DNA of 64,000 nt from contig JAHRBS010000001.1 of NCBI GenBank assembly GCA_024305745.1, positions 1,984,001 to 2,048,000 on the forward strand. Direction: 5' to 3'. Shown piece by piece: positions 1 through 10,467 of the stretch. The DNA is from Polyporus tsugae. Taxonomy: Eukaryota; Basidiomycota; Agaricomycetes; Polyporales; Polyporaceae. Numbering within the stretch: the first letter of the stretch is position 1; each line of letters starts with the position of its first letter. The notes beneath the pieces are model-generated. The model had not been told where the DNA came from. It searched no databases and worked only from the letters and a program-made list of their open reading frames with translations. The position numbers were made by a program, and so were the translations under genes.

Positions 1-2015
1 GCCCATGATCGTGTAACCCGCAAAGGGGATGGCGTACGCCTGGGCCGTGGAGATGTGGTCGCCGATGGCAGCGGCCATCGGGGGCCACCAGGCACCTCCT
101 CCGACACCCTAGTAGACAGACACGGGCATTGTCAACCATGAAACCTTACGCATGAAAACCGCCGATATGAACGCGGGCGTACCATGACAATCAGACCGGA
201 GCCGCGCTTCGTGTGTCTGCCCAAGTTCTTCGTGCCGAGAGTGAAGATAACCTAATGCGCCGCGCGCAGCGATGTGTCAATGCCGGCTATAATGCACAGC
301 TTTCCAGGTAGAAGACATACCGGATAGCAGATCGACTCGAAGAAGAACAGCGCGAACAGGCAACCCACACCGGCCTTGCCGGGACCGTATGTGACACCTA
401 GGGAGAAAATCATGCAGGCGACGGAGTGGATAGACAACATCAGCGCTGGATCTATGAAATTGAGGAGTACCACTCCGACGAATCTGTCGATGCACCAATT
501 AGTTACGGTTGCGCTTAGCTCTGAAACATGGGGTGAGTTGTCGGGAAAATAGTAATACACATACCGGCCGACCGTGAACGTTATTTGACAGTAAGAAAAA
601 AGCTGGCTCGCGAATGGTTTGTCGATGCCAATGCCTTGTTCGGAAAGGTAGTTGACTGCGAGTGCCGCCACGGCAACCTGCGCGCCGACGTATGTCGTTT
701 GCGCCACCCATCCGAAAATACAGTGGTACTGCTTGCGGAATGGTTCGTCGTCGGCCGTGAAACCGGCGTCATGCATCTCCTGAGCCAGTGCATCTCCCGT
801 GATCTCAGGCAGTGTGCAGAAGCTATTGAATGGTGCGATACGACGTTGGTCCGACTTCAACCGCGAAGGGAAAGTCACCGGGCACTCACTAGAAGAGGAT
901 GTTGAGGACGAGTCCGAGTCCCGCAACCGCAAGGTACACCCTGACATCGGAAAGTGAGTGCGACGCTTGTCCGGAGAGCGGATGCAATGAATCAAGCTCG
1001 CTCACCACTGGACGGTGTCTAGGGTGGTGGCGTTCTTTCCGACGAAAAACCAGCGGGAGGCGATCATGGGGCCCGCGAACGACGCGACGCCTTGGAAACC
1101 CTGGCTGAAGTTTAGCCGTGCTGCGGCATACTTCGGGCTCCCCAGAATGGAGATGTACGAGTTGGCCGCAACCTCGAGCGAGCAGAGGCCGCAACCTGAT
1201 TCTTTTGTGAGCCCCAGGACGCTCGCCTGAACGTTCGGCCGCTCACTTACCAATCACGAACGTGCAGCCTACAAATCCTCCGTACTTCGCGAACCTTGCT
1301 GACGGCCAGAAGAAGATCGCGCCTGGGGACAGAGGTCACATTGTTAGCAATGGAACCTTAACGATGGCACCGCAGTGAGAAATGCGCCGTACCGATTGAG
1401 TACAAGCTGAGACCCAAATGGATTCCTTTCTGGCAACGATGACGTCGGCTACCTTTGAGAATGGCGGGGATAACAGTTGTCGCAGACGAACTGCTCACCT
1501 TGTATCCGTACTTCTCCATCTTTCACACGACCGTCAGTACTTTGGCATCGCAACAGACAAATTCACTTCACTCACGAAAAGACTGGCAAACGGCGCGAAG
1601 ACAAGGTACGCGCCCTAGGGTCACAGGGACGAACGCCTCCGCAGTCGGTCAGATGAACATTGGCACGACAAGAAGAAAATTGAAGTGAACACGCACGAAG
1701 TACGCCAGTTGCAGGAGGGTGCTTTGTGTTCGGTCGATGCCGAACACCGTTTGGAAGTGGGAATTGAGGACGTCGAGGAGCTATGATACGTCGCCAACGT
1801 CAGCTTGATCCACAGAATTTCGTGGGGTGAGGCCGCTGAGGACGACGTACGCCATATGCAAAGCCCCAAGTGAAGAACAACGACGTTACCAGCGCGAGGG
1901 CGTATGCCCACTGCTTGCGCGAGAGATCGTTGCCTGCGCAATGAGATATTCAGCAAACGAGCTCGAAATGATGCAAGGTTGTCAACGAACCAGTCAGCCC
2001 GGTGGATGGGGCCAT
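1..2015 (-). CDS. L-fucose permease-like MFS transporter (3' end outside window)
   Basis: Probable plasma-membrane sugar:H+ symporter of the FucP branch of the major facilitator superfamily. The start is ATG at 2015, followed by a short exon (2015-1991) that joins in frame to 1933-1851 and then from 1780 on. Family landmarks appear in order: a first membrane segment with FFTWGFAYG, then DVLNSHFQ, LQLAYFGAYLV, SLYSIGAIFFWPSAKFAKYGG, LEVAANSYISILGSP, LNFSQGFQGVASFAGP, a DTVQW-containing segment, VAQTTYVGAQVAVAAL, LGTKNLGRHTKRGSGLIVM and GGAWWPPMAAAIGDHIS at the left edge. Introns 252-320 and about 109-182 have good borders. The gene has ten or more exons, and a few middle borders (about 1300-1650) are only approximate. 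No stop interrupts the spliced reading where I could follow it. The substrate is inferred from family only; other sugars are possible. Confidence 0.82.
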
Positions 2016-2090
2016 CGCAGTGAGACAAGGGGAAACGGCGGGCAAGGCACGACGACGCGCACGATAAGCCACGGTCACTGCGGATGTCGA

Positions 2091-2100
2091 GCTATATACA
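2091..2100 (-). promoter_or_regulatory. TATA-like element of the MFS transporter
   Basis: On the minus strand this reads TGTATATAGC, about 80 bases upstream of the ATG at 2015, which is a reasonable position for a fungal TATA box. No other core element was recognised. Confidence 0.4.
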
Positions 2101-2738
2101 CCAGCAGCGGCTACTATTACCCCAGCCTCGCCTCGGGGTGGGGCCCCATGAATCTGCGCAATGATGGAGAAGAAGGTACTTCCTCCCCCGCGTGATCCAA
2201 AATATTCGAGACTGACGGGCCGGGTTTGGCATTGGTAGCAGATCAGCGCACGCCAACCTTCCCGCCATCTTGGGACCTACCTGGGACTTGCGGTGATCAC
2301 CCAACTGTTCCCAACTGGCCACGAGCAAAAACCCCGCGCGATCGTGGGCATGGGGTGTCAATCATAGTTCATTCAGGTTCAGCGTCGTCTTCTTCAAGCT
2401 CGGCTGCACGACGGGTGCGGGCTGGCGGACAACTGTGAGTGTCTTGGCTATGGTAACGAGGAAGACGGGACGAGACTCGCCGTCGGAGGGGCACGAGACC
2501 ACGACCATCCTCCCGGGAAGAAGAATGTCGCGGAGGATTGGGCTGCAGCTGGTCCGGGACGTGGTGAGCGGCCAACAGTGTATGTATATGCGGATGTGGA
2601 CGCATGACCTGCACTCTCACTTGGCGGTCGCAACAGGCGCCGGGCGTGTAATGGAATAGCCGCTGGGTTTTTCTCCCTTTGAGTCCGTGCTTCCGAATCG
2701 TACCAGCTGTATATCTTGTCGTAGCAGAACGCACCTAC
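2101..2738. other. divergent intergenic region
   Basis: Lies between the divergent MFS transporter and the unknown acidic protein, so it should hold both promoters. Short open frames occur on both strands, but none has splice structure or a recognisable motif. Confidence 0.5.
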
Positions 2739-4043
2739 ATGGACACGCCACATCCAGCTGGGGACAGCGAACCGAGTCTTGCACGTTTCCTCGCGGTCAG
2801 CAACCACTCAGCCCTGATGATTCTGACACGCCGCAACCATCTGGCGGGCTGATCGCGTCTGTGTCCATCCAGGAGCATTACGGAGCCCTCAGAGCACGCT
2901 ACCCCGGCGAAGGCAGACGCAAATGGCGGCTCGGGGTGGCGGACGCATTTTGGAGCCTCTCGCCCGAGCAGAAGACGTCATATCTTGCGTCGGTGAGTGA
3001 CCGACCACCGTTAACGTTCCCATCTGGCGTCCTATTCATCCTCAGATTGGAGCGGGGCCCAACTCAATTTCCGTTCGATCTCACATGCACACCCAGATCA
3101 GTCAAAATCCCCCTTCCCCGGAAAGCATAGAAGACGCCGACTTCAGCACGGACGACGATCCGCTCGACGACGTCTCAGACAACGCTCCGGGGCTCGGGAT
3201 CCTCCTGCGCACGGACTACACGAACGAGGACGCTTGGCAGGTCTTCTGCGCTCGCCTCCAGGACGCCGAAGCCGAGCTCGCATCCGAGGCCCACGACGAG
3301 AACGTCAGCATGGACACGGCAGACGGGAATGAGGGGCCATCCATCGCCATAGCCGCAGCAGCAGCATCTTCAACCGATGCTGAGGGAGGCTCGGCGATGG
3401 ACGAGGAAGACGCAGATGTGGACGCAGACGAAGACAACGAGGACGGAGATAGCCAAGGGGGCACGGCGTCCCCCGTTTTCTTCGTCGTCAACGCGGCATC
3501 GCCTGACGAACGCGCGAAGCTGACGGGCATCTCCAACCTCGCTGCGCTCCGGCTGCTCAACGACGTCGACGTCCGGCGCGCCCCTGCGCCCCCGCGGGGC
3601 ACGAAGCGCATCCGGCCCCCAAACCGCCTCGTCGACCACGACGGATGGCAGGAGGTCTACAGCGGGAAGACGGTCTGGATCTACGACGACAAGTCGAACC
3701 AGGACCAGTCCGTCCGGCTCGTGAGCCAGCGGGGCACCCCGATGTACGGCACGGCAACGTCAGTGGTCGTTCTCGTTCTCATCTCCCGCATCGAACTGTT
3801 TTGTCTGATAACATATCCATACCCGTACCCATGGCGCCACGCTCGTCGGAAATGCATTGCGATGCTCACACACACACCGCGCGGTGCAGTGGAGACAGTT
3901 GGCGGGCACGCGTCAGCCACATTTGCGAGCTGCAGGTGAATTTGGCGACTGGCGCGCTGAGGATTGATTTTGGCGGCCTGGATCGGTGGGACTACGTGGA
4001 GCGGGCTCGGAACCTGGAAGAAGCGGCGAGACCGGCGAGCTAA
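2739..4043 (+). CDS. unknown acidic protein (338 aa)
   Basis: I do not recognise a named family. Four exons close perfectly in frame: 2739-2795, 2873-2992, 3046-3758 and 3917-4043, giving 338 residues. The N-terminal 60 residues form a compact basic/aromatic part (EHYGALRARYPGEGRRKWRL, then ADAFWSLSPEQK). A central acidic and alanine-rich low-complexity stretch follows (MDEEDADVDADEDNEDGD). The C-terminal half looks folded (HDGWQEVYSGKTVWIYDD and LATGALRIDFGGLDRWDYVE). A simpler last-intron model (donor 3721, acceptor 3935) is also in frame and would drop about 20 residues; the model chosen keeps an uninterrupted strand-like pattern. There is no signal peptide or membrane segment. The acidic tract suggests a nuclear or cytosolic protein; function unknown. 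Confidence 0.75.
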
Positions 4044-4620
4044 AGTCGGCCGCATACCGCTATACTAAGAACGGGCGTGTAAGTTTTATGGGGTTGGAGA
4101 ATTCGAAGCTGCACTGACCAGGTGAAATAGCACCGACGGCGAGAAGGGGATGTTGGGAGCCGATGCTCCTTATTGGAAGGCGGCATTACGCTGTGGAAGT
4201 CCTCACCAACAATCACTCAATTGTCGTATCATTCTTGTGCCCCTGCCACGCACACTTCGAGGATGACATTGACAGCCCAGGGGGTTCGAGAGCAAGAAGA
4301 TAGCGTGGAGAGGGATGGCATCGTGCCGGGAATAGCCTAATCGTAAGTGCGTATGTTATACAATGGGTGATTAGGTGATACATCGTGGTAGACGGGACAA
4401 AATAAAGTAATATATGTAACACAATCATGATAGCGCAGTGTGGGTAAGTCCGACGAGAAAGGCCATATGCATACAACACAACCTACAGGGTGACAGACGC
4501 CATAGAAAGCAAAGACATGCGTCAGCTACGGAACGCCGCCTCGTGTTCGTCCAAGAGTTCCACCAACGTACCATCATGCATCATGAGTTCGTGGGCGCGA
4601 GCGTCAGGACGCCAACTGAG
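4044..4620. other. convergent 3' intergenic region
   Basis: Separates two converging genes. It is AT-richer than its neighbours around 4380-4440 and contains AATAAA-like words, so it probably carries both 3' ends. No gene is seen. Confidence 0.5.
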
Positions 4621-5537
4621 TCATCGTGCACCGGCCGACTGCGATGAGCCGCTGTCTTCCGGCCCCGACGAGGAAGACGTCGTGGATCTCACGTCAGACG
4701 TCCGCTGCGTGACCCGCGACTGCGACCGCGACCGGCCATCGTCGTCCTCGTCCATCGACTCGTCCTCGTCTTCGTCCTCCACAAGGCCCCGGCAGTCCAC
4801 ATAACCCCCGCAGCAGTCGGGGTCGTCAGGCCCAGGGAAGCGCAGTGCAGCTGCCTGCTGGTGTCGGTGCTGGGTAGGCGCAGGGCCCATGACGGTGCTG
4901 GGAAGCGAGCGATGCGGGTATGCCGACGGTAGCGGCTCGCGACTCGGATACGGCCGTTCGCGTTCGTGTTCCCGATCGCGCTCCGCGGAATGGTGGCGAT
5001 GGGGATGGGGCGGCGAAAGGGCGAGCGGCGGAAGCTCGATGCGTGGCGAGACGCTGAGCTTGTGCGCGTGCGGCGGCGCGACGGGCGAGGGGGTGTACGT
5101 CGGCGTCGCGAGCGTAATTGGCGTGCGGTTCACATGCGGCGCGGGCCCCGAGCCCGCGGGGCCCGGGTAGAATGCGAGCTGCTGGAACCGTGTGATGGAG
5201 GCGGCGGCGATGGTGAGGTGGTGCATGAGGTCGGACGAGGCGGCGGCCTGGCGGGAGTGGTACATACTGTGTTAGCGAACCCGGGTGCGGCACCATGAGA
5301 AGCCGGACGTACCACTTCAGGGCCGTATGGCGACTGCGTCTGTGGAGGTACTGCGGCCTTGAGTTTGGCCTGGAGGGACTCGACCTCTTTGCGGAGGAGG
5401 ACATTCTCCTCCTCTGCTTTCTTTGCGCGGAGCTCGAGCTCTGCCAGGTATTGTGCCTTGCGTGCGCGATAGTCGCGTTGCTGGAGGAGAGCGCGAGAGG
5501 GGGGTATGGTCATGTCCTTTCGGCGTCCGCGAGTCAT
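4621..5537 (-). CDS. bZIP transcription factor
   Basis: Two exons, 5537-5313 and 5247-4621, separated by a 65-bp GTACGT...CCAG intron, encode 283 residues. The N-terminus holds a basic region (ALLQQRDYRARKAQYL, about residues 15-32) running straight into a heptad zipper (AELELRAKKAEEENVLLRKE and on to about residue 61), the layout of fungal Yap-like bZIP proteins that bind DNA as dimers. The rest is Pro/Ser/His-rich and ends in an acidic serine-rich tail. Alignment with the Yap consensus NxxAQxxFR puts Ala where the near-invariant DNA-contacting Asn belongs, while the QRxYRxRK part is kept. The start is the first ATG and directly precedes the basic MTRGRRK. Target genes cannot be read from sequence. 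Confidence 0.88.
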
Positions 5538-8053
5538 AGTCTTGTGGGGGTGGATGGGTTTGGTAGGGACGGGACGGGGTATTAGCGGGGGTGTGGAGGA
5601 GGTGAAGGGAGGGAGGCCAGGGGATTTGAAGGGGTCGGGGGAGGGATGGAACTGTATTTGACTTGTGGCGCCGAGTGGTCAATGGAAATGTTTGATTCCG
5701 TGCTCGTGGGCTGTCGCGAGCGCAGTTGGAGGCTTGCCATTTGCCATCAGGGTGCATCACTGGCCCGGCCACGGGCGCCGTTTTCCTCGGACGCACCGTC
5801 TCCTTTGATTGCTACAGTATATGCCTCCTTTTCCCGAGTCTCCTCATGATCACCGTCTCGGGCCCATCACTCGCGGCCTTTCGTAACCTCGATTACTTAC
5901 TCGAATTTAGTTCTCGCCACTGCGCCAATCTCACCCAACCTTGAATTTGATGTCGCGATCTGCACTCTCGGTCTCACGCTCCAGCGCCCGCAGCACCTCC
6001 CCTCGCCTGCGCGGCACCGTCAGAGGTCGCTCAGATAAGCCTATTCCACTACCCAACCAGCGCATGAGTAAATGAGGGCTTGTGGCCAAACGTCAGACGG
6101 GTATGTGGCAGACAGCGGCATGCGCGCCACCGGTGGACGCGAACTTGGCCTCGATCTCTAACATCGCCGGTGTATTTGATCACGCTGGTCAAATTGGACA
6201 CAACTTCCGTCCCCAACCGGCGAATCACCGCGCGACTTTCACGGAGGTTGTCCGAGTGTGCACCCGGGGTGGACAGGCACCCCAAGCCTGGGGCCTTATC
6301 ATCGCCGGAGGAGCGAATTCCTCCCTATTCCTATCCTCTTCGCACGCACACGCCGATGCCATCAGTTTCAAGCTTTCCTATGCACCTTCTCTGCACCCGC
6401 GGCGCTCGGCGATGCTCGTGCGATCTCCACCTCTTTGCCGACCGCGACTGTAATAACACCTATCTCCGGTCGGATGCCGGTCTGACACCTCCTTCTGTCC
6501 CACCACCGCTCTTCGACACGCTGCAAAGAAATCGACCTTTCGCTCATGTGGAAAGCTACGTAACTATTGGTTCTAGAACTCAACCCTTTCTCAGGAACTT
6601 TTGCCAGCGGCGCAAGCCTTCGGCGGAGTGCGATTCCTGTCGGCACAAGATCATCTCACCTTCAATTCGACGTCAGATGAAAGTGAAATAAGTACTTACA
6701 TACTGATTGCACTGCGCGCACAGGCCCATGATATCTACGTCGAATTTGACAGATAAAAATCGCGTCCTTGACGGTTTCATGTCACGTCGCTGATCGTTCG
6801 CGATTCGTGGCGTCCTCTGGATTCTGTCGGTCCCCCTCCGAGTGGACTTGGATGTGCCCAAACCTTTCCCACCTCCTCCTCCCCCCACTAATCCAGACCA
6901 TCACCCGGGCCACCACAGGCTGGCGCGCGTTGTGGCCGCCACTGACTCACTCCCGATTCAGAAGCCCGCCCGCAGAACGCTCGCTCTCGTGTGTGCGACC
7001 CAATTTCTGATCGATCCTCCAGTTCCTCACGTCATGGGCCGACGGGCATCTTCCCATTTGACTGCTGACGCATCCTCGCACGTCGTATTCAAATCGCTCT
7101 AGGCGCTCTCGCTAGCTGAGGACTCACCACAACAGCGCCTCGCTCACATCCCCTGATGCCATCCCCGCCATCCTAGGATGGCTTGGTCCGACGCGAACAC
7201 ACTTAATATGCAAATGGCGGTGAGTTTGTCTAATTCTTCCCAACGATTGTATGTGATAAGAGCATCTCATAAACCTCGTCTCTCCGGATCCTTGCCAGTG
7301 GCAGCGGCTACGATCGGTCAAAACGGGTGTCATAGGCATATGCATATGCAGGTTTTGTATGCATGTCACTCCGCAGGACCATTGACATAGCCACTTTAGC
7401 AACGCGCCAAACTTGAACTACGTACGTATGTCATCGCCAGGATCAGGATATGTGGGTGTCTAGCGGTTGAACTCTTCCTAGTCTTCCAGAACCCCCCGGA
7501 TTAACCTCCGAGCATCGTACCGCTCGTCGTTGGCCTGTCATTAATCGCTTTGAGCGGCCGTCTGACACAATCGTCCATGACCTGTGGGTATCGCCTCATC
7601 CTCTCTGCGCAGCGATCTCATCTGCCCTGACTCTTTGGTATAGCGTCCCGCGCTGCTGCGAAGCATCCAGAATTCCAGGTATCCGGCACCGTTTGGCCAG
7701 GGTGAAATGGAACCATTTCGTAACGGCATTCGCGTCTTCTGCACGCGACATATCCGGTCTGACAGCTTCCGGTCTCCGTTGCACTAGTCCATTCAATTTC
7801 AAGCAGCCCCCAGCGCCGACCGAGTAGAGTTTCAAGCTGCACAGTTCGCAGTGTGACATTACCGGACGACCACGGCCGCGCCCGAGCGTGTGGCCGAACG
7901 AGCTTCCAAGGTGTCACTCCGTTGCCCCGTCGCCTGTGCTTAGGCTGTTCGTGCAACATTGCCGTCCTGTACGTACATCAGGCCCGCCTGCATCTCAGTT
8001 CGGTACGCTCACGAATCCGGGATCGAATTCGGGAACCAGACGCGTAACTAGGG
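5538..8053. other. long intergenic region without a supportable gene
   Basis: The first few hundred bases upstream of 5537 should be the bZIP promoter. Beyond that there are only open frames of up to about 200 codons lacking splice context, motifs or bias; the longest (6080-6691 +) looks like chance. No RNA gene or transposon terminus was recognised. Confidence 0.4.
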
Positions 8054-10311
8054 ATGTCGTCTTCGCGTCCATTAGCACCGAGGGAAAACGGTCTTCCGGC
8101 CTCGTCCCGTCCGCAACAGTCAAATCGCTTACCTGCGGCGCTACCGGCTCCATTTCCTAGGACGACGTCTTCCATCGAGATACATACAGACCTGGACGAA
8201 CGAACCGACGAAGAAGTTCGGTCTCGTAAGTGCATCCCTAACTTTCGTTCACACCAGTCCGATCGACGGCCTCGCCTGCCGCATGAAGCCTCGAGACAGA
8301 ATTCCCCTCCATAGATCGTCTTAGGTCTGCCTAGGGGAGACAAGCCGGCCACGGTTCAATCCTCGGGCCGACCGAGTTTGCTTCAGTTCTTGCCCATGTG
8401 AGTTCTAAGTAGTTCACGTTAGCCTCGCACCACCCGGCGTGCGGAGAGAAGACGGGGATACCACATTCCATCGTGTCCTCTCGGCGCCGGGACATCGTGG
8501 CACCATGCGTCGTTGCTAAGATTCTCAGAAACTCGCAGCACGACAATCTTCGGCGGCACGATCCGACCCACCGCATTCGCCGCAGACAAATTCATTGCGT
8601 TATTACCTCATAGCTGCCAGGAAATCATCAAATGCTCATGGTTGGTTGCCCCACAAGGGACCGAAGAGGAGGTATTGTCGTCCGAGGTCCCCACAGATCG
8701 TCTTGTCACACGTTGTCGTGAGTACTGGTAAGCATCCGTGTATGCCGATGCTCTCACATTGCTAATTTTTAGTCCTGGAAACCTCACGGTCCGAGCTTGG
8801 CATCTATGGAGTCGGCGCGTACACCCATCGCAAAGCTCTAGAATTTTGGACCATCGTCAGCCCGGCGATATGTTAGCAAAAACGAGGCCTTTGACAATGA
8901 TCGCGCGAACACGATGAGCAGTGCATTGATAGGCAGGCCTCCACTATGCATTCAACGTTTCAATGTTACTGAGGTCCAAATTGTAGGCACCATGGCAGGA
9001 GGTATGTGTCATTCAATCACTACATCTAACCTTCTCACGCTGCGATTATATTCCCCAAGGTCTCATTTGAATGACCGAACCCGTGAAGGAGTGTCTATCC
9101 TTGTTGGGATCAGCGTTATCCTTGTAAGTAGTCATGTCATGTCCGGGAGCAGCGCTCACTGTTCACGCGATACGGGGTAGCTGAGGTGCCAACGCCATTA
9201 GAATCGATGACAGCCGGCGACCACCCGCGAATTCATTATTCGGCGGCGAGTGGCAATCAGTGGAATTGTTCGCCACGAGATCTCCCGAGCCGCTGCGACC
9301 AGCCTGCCCTCACTGCGCATGATGCGCCCGCCGCGATGCCGGTCCTTCGCGAAGGCGCCGCACGAGGGGTTCGTCATACCACCTGCCTTGTCCGCAGATT
9401 GCTCTGTCACCAGTGCCAGGAACTGCGACGACGCCCGTGGTTCGCGAAGATCCAAGGTCCGGCTTTCAAGCTTCGACGCCCATGTCGAGCCCGCGGCGTT
9501 CCTCAGGAACTCCGCAGAGCTAGCAACGGTCTCGGAGCCACTCTTCCAGCACCTCCTGGTTCCAACCGATTCAGAATGCCGGCAGGATCACTTTCGGGTC
9601 TCAAATCTGTAAGCTTACCCCCTGGCGTCTCGGCAGTTGCTTTACAGTCCACCCTTGGTTCAGGTTCATCTATTTTATTCGCCGGTGTGAACCAGAGCCT
9701 CCGTGGCTCGTGGGACCGGCGGCATGATATCAGTCAGTAGGTATGTCGTCATATCGACGCGCTCACATCGTTTATGATACGAAAGACTGATAATGATGCA
9801 CGACGAGTTCTGTGCCGGTTTGGGAGGTACGTTCATTGCTTCCAGTGTGCCCACCTTCGTTGACTTACCGAGGTTTGGCTCCCCGGGCTGTCTGTAGCGT
9901 CGTGTGGTCGGTCACAGTCGTCGTGGAGACCGGAAGCCTTTGAAGCGACGTACGGCGGTTGGGATGTGTTTCCTTGCCGGCCCGAATATCTCAGACAGAC
10001 GAGCTTTTCCGAAGACAGTATGGTCTGGACATGGTCTCAACGGTCACCTACTTGTCGTCCTCAGGCTGTATTTCATGCGGTCGCACCGTCCGTTGTAGTG
10101 CCAAGCAATGTCGACATTCCCACAAATAAGGACAGTAAAGAGATTCTTGCCCTCAGATGTGGACTGTCTCATTTCGGCATGTGCCCTCCACAGGTGCTAT
10201 TTCTAGCCCGACTTGGACTCGATCGTCAGCTCTCTGTTGTGCACGACGAAGCCGGGTCGCGTCCAGTCTGTTCGGGTGACAACAACGAGGTTGCTCTTCA
10301 AGTTACATAAG
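8054..10311 (+). pseudogene. decayed spliced protein-coding locus of unknown family
   Basis: Exon-like pieces with good borders line up on the plus strand: MSSSRPLAPRENG... from 8054 to a GTAAGT donor at about 8229; a piece ending GRPSLLQFLP before GTGAGT at about 8400; a 66-codon open piece from about 8520 (TIFGGTIRPTAFAADKF to TDRLVTRC) ending at GTGAGT; then ETSRSELGIYGVGAYTHRKA from about 8774. After VSPAI at about 8869 the frame must shift by one base to continue as SKNEAFDNDRANTMSSALIG, and a TGA at about 9068 breaks the next piece (MTEPVKECLSLLGSA). More open pieces follow to about 10311. The combination of plausible exons and breaks suggests a pseudogene. I could not name the family; it may instead be an intact gene whose splicing I misread. 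Confidence 0.3.
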
Positions 10312-10467
10312 GCGGCGGCGGCGAACAGGACATGTTCAACTTCTGCCCGCCGCTCTCGCCATGTTCTCGTTCTCTATCCACGACCATCACTATCCACAAC
10401 CATCACTATCTGACACGACCTTTACGACCCAGCCACATTCCTTAGCTCACTCTCTTTTCTCATACTC

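Noticed and set aside
4826..5404. 192-codon Arg/His/Pro-rich frame overlapping the bZIP gene
   Set aside because: Same strand but shifted frame; it lacks the leucine zipper and its composition is a frame-shift artefact.
6080..6691. 203-codon open frame upstream of the bZIP gene
   Set aside because: No motif, no splice context and irregular composition; probably chance.
8354..8366. tRNA B-box-like GGTTCAATCCT
   Set aside because: The flanking bases cannot form the T-arm stem and no A box or acceptor stem is found at the right distance.
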